The notes beneath the pieces were generated by a model, which ran no database searches, was not told where the DNA came from, and saw only the letters and a list, made by a program, of their open reading frames with translations. From Flavobacterium erciyesense (GTDB taxonomy: Bacteria; Bacteroidota; Bacteroidia; Flavobacteriales; Flavobacteriaceae), in assembly GCF_018069925.1 (NCBI RefSeq), contig NZ_JAGPXB010000009.1:1-64000 (forward strand): DNA of 64,000 bases, in the 5' to 3' direction. Positions 37,296 through 45,825 of the stretch are shown in pieces. The translations under genes and the position numbers were made by a program. How positions within the stretch are numbered: the first letter of the stretch is position 1; each line of letters starts with the position of its first letter.

Positions 37296-39620
37296 TTAAT
37301 TTGAAGTGTAATTATAGTAGATGATTTTTTCACAGGTAATACAATCTACATCTGTAAAACTGTATCTAATACCTACTTTCCCTTTTCGTGTGCATCCTGT
37401 CTCAGCGCCCGGCAATGCAATTTTGAAATTGAGATTTAAATTGCCTTGTTTGTTACAATTCCATTCTACCATTTTTGCAGGATAATAGCCATCACTATTT
37501 ACTGGCGAAGCATTCATTGGTGTTCCAGAATTCCAAGATTCAGTATTTGTACCAATAAAATTGCCAACCCAATTTTCTTTTGCAACACATTTCATGCACG
37601 AAGTAGCAACAGGATCTTCTTCGAATGAAATGATTTCAGCGGTTATTTTTTTGATGTTTTTTGGGCTGATTGTAAAATTTTGCGCAATTGTCATTATGTT
37701 TAACGGAGTAGTCAAAACAGTTTTTGATCTAACTTTTATGTCACTGCTTTTTGGATCTAAACAATAATCGCAAACAATACATTCTGGAAGTTTATCAATT
37801 TTTATTTCGAAATTTTTATCGCAAACTAAATCTTTAGAGATTAATGATCCCTCGATATTAAAGGCAATCGACGATCCAACAACTTGACTAAGCTCGAACG
37901 AAATAGTAATTTCTTGGCCTGTACTTATTGGGTTAGATGCTGCTGGAGAAATGTTTTTTATAGTAAATGAACCAGTTGGGCTTGCACTAACATAGTTGGT
38001 TCCCGAAGTGTTTGCAGTAAGTCCCGTTTTAGCCTTTTTCTTGCTGGTGTTTTTTAATTTAATGTTGCTAACTTTATAAATGGTTTTTCCGTCTTTGTCA
38101 ACGCCATTGCAAACTATTGTCATTTGGGATTTATCTATAACCAAACAGCCGTCTTGGCTTGTTTCATCGCAACACGTTTCTGTTGGAGGATTAGTTTTAT
38201 CATCACATGACCAACAAAAATTATCAAAATTAACTTGTTCTGATGGTGATCCGTTATAATCTGTGCCAAGACTAAAACCGGTTACATTCTGAATCAGAAA
38301 ATCCCAGGCGGTTACTGCCGCTGCCCCAGTTTGAATGACCCCATCTTTTACAACTTGCCATTGTCCAAAGGCATTAGAAGGTAATTCTCCCTTGGAACTT
38401 AATGCAATTGGTAAACAAAATTTTCGCCATTCAGTATCAACAATTGTGGGCATTGATGGATTTGGAATTATCCAAGCACGATAAAAGGATGTCCCAAACG
38501 ACACTCCTGTACCTGCAGTTGTAATAGGAATTCCGTGATATAAAAAGAATGCTGGAGAACGTGTTACCTTATCTGCTTTTCCTTCCCAATCCACCATGTA
38601 ATCAAAGCACAAACAACCATTTTTGCCTTTTTCGAGCCAATTGCCTGCAAAATCCTTATAGTTTATAGCAAATGAGGGTCCTTGATCATCAACAAGTTGC
38701 AGGTGGTTTTTGTGAGGGACATCGGTTTTGATACTTATTGGGTCTACATAAAAACCTTTCCAATTATTGATGTTGTATTGACCTTCAAAATCGATACAAT
38801 TCGAAGTTTCCTCAGTAACTTTTATCTCAAAATTGGTGGGTTCACTTTGTGCATTTTTACAAATAGGGTTTCCTTCGGCGTCTAATGCAAGAACACGCCA
38901 AACGTATTTTGCAGTTCTTTTTTCGATAATTCCAGGTTTAGAAGTATATCGAGTTTGTCCCTTTATATCTTCTTGAATAATAGTTTGATTATTGTAAATG
39001 GCTTGTGCATTAGTTTCGCCTTCTTCAACTTCCCAAACAAATAAGCGGTACGTAACAATACCTCGATATGACGAAACGATGGGCGACCAATTGAAAGTGG
39101 TTAGGGATAGCAAGTCTTTTTCTTCGAGAACTTTATTTTTTATTGGATTTGCGTTTATAGGTGGCGAACACAATTCTTGTTCTTTACTGGCAATGATAAA
39201 AGGCATGCATTTTTCTAATAATAATTTACCTGATGCTGCTCCATTTCTACTTTCGTAAAACTGAACACAAATTTCATAACTACCTGGATTTAAAATACAT
39301 TCTTGACCTATTAAGGCTTGTGCCGAAGTTCCTACCCAAGATTTTGGTGCTGATGTTGCAATATTACTGGGTTGCGCTGATGCTGCATTTGGTCCACCAC
39401 ATTTTACACCACCATTACTTTTAATATTTACAAGAATATTACTTTCAAAAAGCATATTCATATTAGCACCAGCAACAAGAATATTAAAAATATTATTTCC
39501 TGTTCCCCATTGTGAAGTATCTGGATTTGGATTTGGCGGCAAATTAATTGTGATTGTCGGAGCTTGCCCCAATATGGTATGACACCAAAGAATAATAAAT
39601 ACAAGTAGATATTTTTTCAT
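37296..39620 (-). CDS. Secreted multidomain protein with FN3-like and Cys-rich domains
   Basis: 774 residues from the ATG at 39620 (a TTG 21 bases upstream is unlikely to be the start). The signal peptide ends near HTILGQAP. The N-terminal ~270 residues match the layout of the 28.4-kb protein. A beta domain of about 170 residues follows (CIDFEGQYNINNWKGFYVD ... NFDNFCWSC), resembling a discoidin/carbohydrate-binding-like sandwich. Next are a Cys/Asp segment (TCCDETSQDGCLVIDKSQMT) and a C-terminal Cys-rich domain (about 613-774) shared with the adjacent PKD-hydrolase. No catalytic motif and no T9SS domain are visible. It is the first gene of the cluster, 6 bases upstream of the PKD-hydrolase gene. 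Confidence 0.78.
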   Translation of the reverse strand: MKKYLLVFIILWCHTILGQAPTITINLPPNPNPDTSQWGTGNNIFNILVAGANMNMLFESNILVNIKSNGGVKCGGPNAASAQPSNIATSAPKSWVGTSAQALIGQECILNPGSYEICVQFYESRNGAASGKLLLEKCMPFIIASKEQELCSPPINANPIKNKVLEEKDLLSLTTFNWSPIVSSYRGIVTYRLFVWEVEEGETNAQAIYNNQTIIQEDIKGQTRYTSKPGIIEKRTAKYVWRVLALDAEGNPICKNAQSEPTNFEIKVTEETSNCIDFEGQYNINNWKGFYVDPISIKTDVPHKNHLQLVDDQGPSFAINYKDFAGNWLEKGKNGCLCFDYMVDWEGKADKVTRSPAFFLYHGIPITTAGTGVSFGTSFYRAWIIPNPSMPTIVDTEWRKFCLPIALSSKGELPSNAFGQWQVVKDGVIQTGAAAVTAWDFLIQNVTGFSLGTDYNGSPSEQVNFDNFCWSCDDKTNPPTETCCDETSQDGCLVIDKSQMTIVCNGVDKDGKTIYKVSNIKLKNTSKKKAKTGLTANTSGTNYVSASPTGSFTIKNISPAASNPISTGQEITISFELSQVVGSSIAFNIEGSLISKDLVCDKNFEIKIDKLPECIVCDYCLDPKSSDIKVRSKTVLTTPLNIMTIAQNFTISPKNIKKITAEIISFEEDPVATSCMKCVAKENWVGNFIGTNTESWNSGTPMNASPVNSDGYYPAKMVEWNCNKQGNLNLNFKIALPGAETGCTRKGKVGIRYSFTDVDCITCEKIIYYNYTSN

Positions 39621-40062
39621 ATTGTAAAAGAGTTGTTTCAAAAGTTAAGATTGCTAGTGTGCATTATTGTAATGATTGTTGTTCATTATTGTCATCTTAA
39701 ATTTTTGAATGTTTCATTATCGGGTAATCAATGCCCATATTTTGTACACTATCCGAATGCTTGTTTTTTTAAATTTCATCATCGTTTCAATTATTTAGTT
39801 CATTAATAAAGGACTACTTGATGGTGTGGTTAAAGTGTTATAATAATTTGATTATTTTAATAAAAATGTTAATGATTTAATTAATGTTTAATACTATTCA
39901 AAAATAATTGAGATTTATTAGATTTAAGTGGGTTTTAAAACCCATTTTTGTAACTTTATTTACCGTTAAATAACGGTAGTAAATATGGTTGAAAACGGGA
40001 GGAAGAATTCTCAGTAATGTTATAATTTGCTATTCATTTAAACGCTAACACTACTTTTATTT
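39621..40062. promoter_or_regulatory. Divergent promoter region with two adjacent palindromes
   Basis: About 440 bases between the secreted cluster and the two-component genes. TGGGTTTTAAAACCCA (39930-39945) is a perfect 16-bp palindrome. TACCGTTA and TAACGGTA (39961-39968 and 39971-39978) form a second one, 15 bases further on. Both are about 85-130 bases upstream of the histidine kinase start and over 300 upstream of the minus-strand gene. They are good candidates for regulator binding sites. A near-match to the -7 element (TTAACTTTTG, minus strand, about 39650) may drive the secreted cluster. Confidence 0.6.
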
Positions 40063-41391
40063 ATGACATTTAATGACAACGCATTTCAGGCACTTTGTTT
40101 TTTCTCCTTAGGATTTTTATGTCTAGTAAGTTGTGTTGGTTTGTACTTAGGGATCCTCTTTAAATCAAAAATCTATTATTATTACTGTGGTTATGTTGTG
40201 ACTAATATCATTTTCATCATAGCTGTATACTGTAAGGCAAATGGGTATGTACTGGCACATTCATTTCAGTTCAATGTTTTGGAGCTTTTAATAGATGTTG
40301 TACAGATGATTGGGAGTTTTATGTTTGGAGCCTTTATTTATTATGCATTGTTACAAGAGGATGAAAAATTCATTAAATTAAAATTGGTGTTTCAGTTCTA
40401 TGCTGTGTTTACTTTGTTTTATGTAATTGTGGTGGTTTTATTTCCGTATTTTGTTCTGGAATGCATTCCATACTTTATAGTTTCTAGAGTGATTGTTGTT
40501 TTGCTTTCCTTTTTGTTTTATTACCACATTATGTTAGAGCTAAAAAAAATATATTTTAGATATTTATTTTTAGCCATTAGTTTTTTGCTGATTAGTGGTT
40601 TTCTAGCATTTTGGGATTCCCTTACCAATTATTATTCGGATTTATACTTAGGGTTTGTTTTTATGTGTTTGGGTTATGTCTTGGAGAACACTTGTTTTGT
40701 ATGTGCTTTTATCTACAAATATTTTTTTACTAATCAACAAAAAATTAAAGCCGAAATATTGCATCAAGAGCAATTGAACATCGTTCAAATCGAGATACAA
40801 CGACAAACGATGGAACAAATAGGTAGAGAAATTCACGATAATATTGGGCAGAAACTCACATTGGCCAGTTTGTATACGCAGCAATTGGCTTATGAGAACA
40901 AAGCGCCCTTGATTAACAATTGTATCGAAAACATAAGCTCCATCATCAATCAATCTTTAAGCGAACTTAGAGGATTGTCAAAATCATTAACTGATAATAC
41001 AATAAAAGCCAATACCATAAACCAGCTGTTGCAACGAGAGTGTGACGGTTTTAATGAATTGAAAAAATGCAATGTAATTTTTAGTTCAAACGCTAATTAT
41101 TTAGAGTTGTCTGAACAGTCAAAAATTGTATTGCTACGAATTGCTCAAGAATTTATTCAAAACAGTATCAAACATTCTGATTGTAAAAACATAAATGTGA
41201 CTCTAATTCACACAAATAACCTATTGCAACTTTGTCTTCAAGATGACGGAAAAGGCTTTGATGTCAAGAACGAAAAAGGGTTGGGTATAGGCCTAAGTAA
41301 TATTAAGAAAAGAATACAATTAATTGGAGGTACTCATAAATTAGAGAGTAACGAGAATGGCACGAAATTAATCATAGAAATATCTCTGTAA
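40063..41391 (+). CDS. Membrane sensor histidine kinase (HisKA_3, NarX/LytS-like group)
   Basis: 442 residues. The N-terminal half (about 1-215) has six or seven membrane helices and no large periplasmic sensor domain. A coiled segment (KIKAEILHQEQLNIVQIEIQ) leads to the HisKA_3 dimerisation domain with the phospho-accepting histidine at about 258 in GREIHDNIGQKL. The HATPase domain shows an N box (EFIQNSIKHS), G1 (DDGKGFD) and G2 (GLGIGLSNI). It autophosphorylates and passes the phosphate to the LuxR-type regulator one base downstream. The stimulus is probably sensed in or at the membrane. Divergence from the secreted cluster suggests that cluster as a target (inference). Confidence 0.92.
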   Translation: MTFNDNAFQALCFFSLGFLCLVSCVGLYLGILFKSKIYYYYCGYVVTNIIFIIAVYCKANGYVLAHSFQFNVLELLIDVVQMIGSFMFGAFIYYALLQEDEKFIKLKLVFQFYAVFTLFYVIVVVLFPYFVLECIPYFIVSRVIVVLLSFLFYYHIMLELKKIYFRYLFLAISFLLISGFLAFWDSLTNYYSDLYLGFVFMCLGYVLENTCFVCAFIYKYFFTNQQKIKAEILHQEQLNIVQIEIQRQTMEQIGREIHDNIGQKLTLASLYTQQLAYENKAPLINNCIENISSIINQSLSELRGLSKSLTDNTIKANTINQLLQRECDGFNELKKCNVIFSSNANYLELSEQSKIVLLRIAQEFIQNSIKHSDCKNINVTLIHTNNLLQLCLQDDGKGFDVKNEKGLGIGLSNIKKRIQLIGGTHKLESNENGTKLIIEISL

Positions 41392-41392
41392 A

Positions 41393-42031
41393 ATGAAAAA
41401 AACAATAGTAATTGTAGACGATCATATTCTTATTGCAAAGGCATTGCAAAGTATTATTTCTAATTTTAATTCATTCGAAGTGCTCTATGAATGTGAAAAT
41501 GGAAAGGAGTTACAAGCAAAATTCAAAGTCAAATCGAATATACCAGATATTGTATTACTTGATATTAGTATGCCAATAATGAATGGCTTTGAAACAGCAG
41601 AATGGATAAAGGCAAATCATCCTAATGTTTTAATAATGGCTTTAAGCATGCAAGATGATGAGCAAAGCGTGATAAAAATGATTAAAAATGGAGCCAAAGC
41701 ATATCTGCTAAAAAACAGTCATCCGGTAGAGTTAGAAACCACACTTAACACATTGGTAAAAAACGGCTTTTATTATCCAGATTGGGTTACAAGTACACTC
41801 TGCGATAATCTAGTAAAAAACCAAATAGAGAAATCTAAAATTAACTTTAGCCCAAGAGAAATAGAGTTTTTGAAATATACGGTTACGGAGTTAACCTATA
41901 AAGAAATTGCAGATAAAATGTGCTGTAGTCCCAGAACTATTGAAGGCTACAGGGATCATTTGTTTGAAAAACTAGAACTCAAAACTAGAGTTGGACTGGC
42001 TGTTTTTGCCATAAAAAATGAATATACATAA
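41393..42031 (+). CDS. LuxR/NarL-family response regulator
   Basis: 212 residues. The receiver domain (1-125) has the acidic pocket VDDH, the phosphorylated Asp in IVLLDISMPIMNGFE and the conserved Lys in YLLKNS. The C-terminal LuxR-type helix-turn-helix (about 148-212) reads FSPREIEFLKYTV, then YKEIADKMCCSPRTIEGYRD. It is activated by the kinase encoded one base upstream and should bind DNA as a dimer at palindromic sites; the two palindromes at 39930-39978 are candidate targets. No clear terminator was seen in the ~120 bases after it. Confidence 0.94.
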   Translation: MKKTIVIVDDHILIAKALQSIISNFNSFEVLYECENGKELQAKFKVKSNIPDIVLLDISMPIMNGFETAEWIKANHPNVLIMALSMQDDEQSVIKMIKNGAKAYLLKNSHPVELETTLNTLVKNGFYYPDWVTSTLCDNLVKNQIEKSKINFSPREIEFLKYTVTELTYKEIADKMCCSPRTIEGYRDHLFEKLELKTRVGLAVFAIKNEYT

Positions 42032-42123
42032 AAACATCCATTAGCTCTTCTTCTTCAAGTTAAAAAGAGTTCTTCTGTCAAGTTAGCTCGAAGTTTTCCT
42101 TGCTTTATATCATTTAAACTAAA

Positions 42124-42156
42124 TTGTGTCTTCTTTATGTAATAGTTGTAATTTTG
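42124..42156 (+). promoter_or_regulatory. Promoter of the TatD-family gene
   Basis: TTG (42124-42126), a 22-base spacer and TAATTTTG (42149-42156) match the Bacteroidota promoter pattern. The start codon ATG at 42190 lies 33 bases beyond the -7 element. Confidence 0.65.
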
Positions 42157-42189
42157 CACACTTAAACTTTACACTTGGAAGCAACTATA

Positions 42190-42954
42190 ATGATTACCGA
42201 TACACATACCCATTTATATTCAGAAGAATTTGAGCAAGATAGAAACGAAATGATTCAACGCGCTATTGATGCTGGTGTTTCGCGTTTTTTTATCCCCGCA
42301 ATCGATTCTACTTGTACAGAAGCAATGTATGAGTTGGAGAAAAACTATCCAGAAAATGTTTTCTTGATGATGGGTTTGCATCCTACTTATGTTAAAGACA
42401 ATTACGAAGACGAATTGCAGCATGTGGTCCAAGAATTGACAAAACGAAAGTTCTGCGCTATTGGAGAAATAGGGATCGATTTATACTGGGATAAAACCCA
42501 TTTGCCACAGCAGCAAGACGCTTTTAGAAGACAGATTAAGTTAGCCAAACAATATAAATTACCAATAGTGATTCATTGTAGAGAGGCTTTTGACGAGATT
42601 TTTGAAATATTAGAAGAAGAAAAATCAGCTGATTTATTTGGTATTTTTCATTGCTTTTCAGGCACTTATGAGCAAGCTTTACAAGCCATTTCGTACAATA
42701 TGAAGCTGGGTATTGGTGGTGTGGTTACTTTTAAAAACGGAAAAATTGATCAGTTTTTAAATCAAATCGACCTAGAACATATTGTTTTAGAGACGGATGC
42801 GCCCTATTTGGCTCCCGTTCCATACCGAGGAAAAAGAAACGAGAGCAGTTATATTATTAGTGTTGCAGAGAAATTGGCTCAAATTTATGGCCTGACTGTG
42901 GCTGAAATTGCAGCACAAACTACCGCAAATTCTAAAGCTGTATTTGGAGTATAA
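42190..42954 (+). CDS. TatD family metal-dependent deoxyribonuclease/hydrolase
   Basis: 254 residues from ATG at 42190, which gives the family-typical MITDTHTHLYSEEF; a TTG 15 bases upstream is not needed. Metal ligands of the TIM barrel are visible: HTH at the N-terminus, GEIGIDLYW, PIVIHCREAFDE, HCFSG and ETDAPYLAP near the C-terminus. TatD enzymes act as Mg-dependent 3'-5' exonucleases, with roles in DNA repair and tRNA or D-amino-acyl quality control suggested for relatives. Cytoplasmic. It is followed by ~240 bases holding only a small hairpin (GAGCA...TGCTC at 43035-43049) before the acyltransferase gene. Confidence 0.93.
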   Translation: MITDTHTHLYSEEFEQDRNEMIQRAIDAGVSRFFIPAIDSTCTEAMYELEKNYPENVFLMMGLHPTYVKDNYEDELQHVVQELTKRKFCAIGEIGIDLYWDKTHLPQQQDAFRRQIKLAKQYKLPIVIHCREAFDEIFEILEEEKSADLFGIFHCFSGTYEQALQAISYNMKLGIGGVVTFKNGKIDQFLNQIDLEHIVLETDAPYLAPVPYRGKRNESSYIISVAEKLAQIYGLTVAEIAAQTTANSKAVFGV

Positions 42955-43197
42955 AAGCGGTGTTTCATATTCTCAGAAGTTTTAGAGATAAAAAATGATG
43001 GCTATCTAAAATCAACATAATTAGCTGCGGCAACGAGCATTTATTGCTCAGTGGATAAAAATAGAAATAAAATAAAATAATGGGTGTTTTGTAATAATTA
43101 TGCAAAAATTAGGGGCTGACTTTGGGATTTAAACTAGAATTGACCTTAATTTCATATTTTTTTTGTTCATTTGCCCACACAAAAATTGAGAACCAAA

Positions 43198-44334
43198 ATG
43201 CAGAAATTTGACGCTATTCGTCCTTTTTATGACTCCGAAATAAACGAAGCACTTCATAATGTGGCTAATCATCCGATGATGAAAGCTTTGATGAATTTTA
43301 CCTTTCCTGATGTGGAAGATTCCGTTTGGAAAGAGCAACTTCGTAAAACGCACTCTATTCGTGATTTTCAATGCAATTTTATATACCAATCGGTACAAAA
43401 GGTTTTAGAAAAAAGTTCTGAAGGAATTACTACTTCTGGATTTGAAAATTTAGAACCCAACACTTCCTATTTATTCATTTCGAATCACCGCGATATTTTG
43501 TTGGATACTACTTTACTCAATACAGCATTGTTTGAGCATGGTTTGGTGATGACCGCATCGGCGATTGGAGATAATTTAGTTAAAAAAGCATTTTTAAACA
43601 CACTTGCCAAACTCAATAGAAACTTTTTGGTTCAACGCGGTTTAACACCTCGCGAGATGCTACAAAGTTCTAAATTACTTTCAGAATACATTGGTAATTT
43701 ATTGGTTCATGAAAACCGTTCGGTGTGGATCGCGCAACGTGAAGGACGTACCAAAGACGGTAATGATGAGACCAATCCAGGAGTTTTAAAAATGCTTGGT
43801 ATGGCATCTGATGAAAAAGAACCAATGGATTATTTTAAGAAATTAAAAATAGTTCCAGTGGCTATTTCTTATGAATACGATCCTACGGATGCACTAAAAA
43901 TGCCGCAGCTCATGGCTGAAGCCAACAATGAAGTATACGTAAAGGATAAAAACGAAGACTTCATGACCATTTTGAGTGGTGCTTTGGGACAGAAAAAAAG
44001 AATTCACATTCACGTAGGAACGGTTATCGATACTGAAATTGATGCCATTAAAGCAGCCAATGATAGTGCCAACAAGCAAGTGGTAGCGCTTGCTCAGGTG
44101 ATCGATGATGCTATTTTGAGTAATTACAAGTTGTGGCCAACCAATTTTATTGCTCATGATTTGGTGCATAAAAGCAATGAATATGCACATAAGTATACTG
44201 AAAACGAAAAATCATTATTCGAACGCAGACTAGAAATGAGAATTGATCATGACAATCAAGTGGCCCTTGATGGATTTTTAGCCATGTATGCTAATCCGGT
44301 TACCAATCAATTAAAATACCACGATGTCGTATAA
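43198..44334 (+). CDS. Glycerophospholipid acyltransferase-like protein (PlsC-related)
   Basis: 378 residues from ATG at 43198 (a TTG 27 bases upstream would add only MPTQKLRTK). The acyltransferase core (about 75-310) includes YLFISNHRDILLDTTLLN as block I and SVWIAQREGRTKDGNDE as the EGR-type block III. Block I reads H-R-D-I-L-L-D, with five residues between His and the last Asp rather than the usual four. It probably acylates lysophosphatidate or a related acceptor at the inner membrane. No long membrane helix is obvious. It overlaps the asparaginase gene by 11 bases, so the two are translationally coupled. Confidence 0.8.
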   Translation: MQKFDAIRPFYDSEINEALHNVANHPMMKALMNFTFPDVEDSVWKEQLRKTHSIRDFQCNFIYQSVQKVLEKSSEGITTSGFENLEPNTSYLFISNHRDILLDTTLLNTALFEHGLVMTASAIGDNLVKKAFLNTLAKLNRNFLVQRGLTPREMLQSSKLLSEYIGNLLVHENRSVWIAQREGRTKDGNDETNPGVLKMLGMASDEKEPMDYFKKLKIVPVAISYEYDPTDALKMPQLMAEANNEVYVKDKNEDFMTILSGALGQKKRIHIHVGTVIDTEIDAIKAANDSANKQVVALAQVIDDAILSNYKLWPTNFIAHDLVHKSNEYAHKYTENEKSLFERRLEMRIDHDNQVALDGFLAMYANPVTNQLKYHDVV

Positions 44335-45355
44335 AGCTAAAATATTATTACTCTATACGGGCGGTACCATTGGTATGAGTAAGGATTTTGAGACGGGTGC
44401 GCTCAAAGCTTTTAATTTTAATAAATTATTGCAACGCATACCGGAATTGAAACAATTAGATTGTGAAATTGAAACTATTTCGTTCGAAAATCCAATCGAT
44501 TCTAGTAATATGAACCCACAAGAATGGGCCAAAATTGCTACTGTTATTGCAGATAATTACGAGTTGTTTGACGGTTTTGTGGTTTTACACGGATCGGATA
44601 CTATGTCGTACTCCGCCTCGGCATTGAGTTTTATGCTCGAAAATTTGGCTAAGCCTGTAATTTTCACTGGTTCGCAATTGCCAATAGGTGATTTGCGTAC
44701 CGATGCGAAAGAAAATTTAATTACTGCCATACAAATTGCCTCCTTACGTACCGAAAATGGTCCCGTGATTAGTGAAGTAGGCTTGTATTTTGAATATAAA
44801 CTCTATCGTGGCAACCGTACTACCAAAATAAACGCAGAGCATTTTCGTGCTTTTACTTCGCCAAATTATCCACAGTTGGTAGAGTCAGGAGTACATTTAA
44901 AATGGAGTGAAGAGTTGTTTTGGACAAGTCCGCAACCTGCTGCGCCACTTTTGGTTCATAAAAACCTTGATAACAACGTAGCAATAGTAAAGATGTTTCC
45001 GGGCATGAGTGAAGCTGTGCTCAAAGCAATATTGAATATTCCCAATTTAAAAGGAATTGTACTTGAAACCTACGGAGCAGGAAATGCTTCTACCGAAGAT
45101 TGGTTTTTAGCCTTATTGCAAAAAGCTATTAGCAGCGGTTTGCATATTGTGAATGTAACCCAATGCTCAGGCGGAAGTGTGAATATGGGGCAGTACGAAA
45201 CCAGTACCAACATGAAAGAAATAGGCGTGATTTCAGGAAAAGACATCACTACTGAGGCTGCCATTACTAAGTTGATGTACCTTTTGGGACAAAGCATTCC
45301 GGCTAAGGATTTTAAAGAAATTTTTGAAACTTCTTTGCGCGGAGAGATGATATAA
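44324..45355 (+). CDS. ansA: Type I (cytoplasmic) L-asparaginase
   Basis: 343 residues without a signal peptide, in line with the type I form. The first catalytic Thr motif LLLYTGGTIGMS is at the N-terminus. The second (FVVLHGSDTMSYSASALSF) and the third (FTGSQLPIGDLRTDAKEN) follow in the usual order. It hydrolyses asparagine to aspartate and ammonia. The start codon lies inside the acyltransferase gene (11-base overlap). The link between the two functions is not obvious. The stop codon is followed by a tRNA gene 57 bases later. Confidence 0.94.
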   Translation: MSYKAKILLLYTGGTIGMSKDFETGALKAFNFNKLLQRIPELKQLDCEIETISFENPIDSSNMNPQEWAKIATVIADNYELFDGFVVLHGSDTMSYSASALSFMLENLAKPVIFTGSQLPIGDLRTDAKENLITAIQIASLRTENGPVISEVGLYFEYKLYRGNRTTKINAEHFRAFTSPNYPQLVESGVHLKWSEELFWTSPQPAAPLLVHKNLDNNVAIVKMFPGMSEAVLKAILNIPNLKGIVLETYGAGNASTEDWFLALLQKAISSGLHIVNVTQCSGGSVNMGQYETSTNMKEIGVISGKDITTEAAITKLMYLLGQSIPAKDFKEIFETSLRGEMI

Positions 45356-45411
45356 TCTGTGGTTTTGCTTTTGTAAGTCATATTTTTTTATGTTATTTGC
45401 AAACCAATTTT

Positions 45412-45498
45412 AGAGAGGTGTCCGAGTGGTTGAAGGAGCTAGCCTGGAAAGCTAGTATATGGGTAACTGTATCGAGGGTTCGAATCCCTTCCTCTCTG
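45412..45498 (+). tRNA. tRNA-Ser (anticodon GGA)
   Basis: Complete cloverleaf with a long variable arm. The acceptor stem AGAGAGG (45412-45418) pairs with CCTCTCT (45491-45497), with G73 at 45498. The D arm contains CCGAGTGG. The anticodon stem CTAGC/GCTAG encloses the loop CTGGAAA with anticodon GGA at 45446-45448. The T loop is TTCGAAT. CCA is not fully encoded (CA follows). Confidence 0.97.
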
Positions 45499-45507
45499 CA
45501 AAAAAAT

Positions 45508-45536
45508 AATGCTTTCCGCAAGGAGAGCATTTTTTG
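45508..45536 (+). terminator. Terminator after tRNA-Ser
   Basis: ATGCTTTCC (45509-45517) pairs with GGAGAGCAT (45522-45530) with one T-G wobble, GCAA tetraloop and a run of T. It begins 10 bases after the tRNA. Confidence 0.85.
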
Positions 45537-45545
45537 TTTTAAAGC

Positions 45546-45780
45546 GTGGCAAACTTTTTAGTTTGTCTAAGCTTTAAAACAAAAAAGGATCAGGCATGCC
45601 ATGCCGAGCATTAATTTTATTGTGAGACACCCTTTCTGGGATCAACGGAGTTAATCTCTAGCTATGTTGTGGCAAACTTTTTAGTTTGTCTAAGCTATAA
45701 ACCAAAAAAGGATCAGGCATGCAATGCCAAGCATTAATTTTTTTGTGAGACACCCTTTTCGGGATCGACGGATTTAATTC
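45546..45780. repeat. Two direct copies of a ~112-bp intergenic repeat
   Basis: Copy 1 is 45546-45658 and copy 2 is 45669-45780. Each starts GTGGCAAACTTTTTAGTTTG, a near-perfect hairpin (GGCAAACT/AGTTTGTC), continues through AAAAAAGGATCAGGCATG and GAGACACCCTTT, and ends GGGATC.ACGGA.TTAAT. The copies differ at scattered positions. No ORF or integrase is near, so they look like an intergenic repeat family rather than attachment sites. Confidence 0.85.
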
Positions 45781-45825
45781 TTTCCGCTCTTCAGAAATAG
45801 AAATACTTCCTCAAATGGAGTTTTT

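Noticed and set aside
45546-45780. Possible CRISPR or attachment-site pair beside tRNA-Ser
   Set aside because: Only two copies with a 10-base gap, no cas genes, no integrase, and the repeat does not match the tRNA 3' end.
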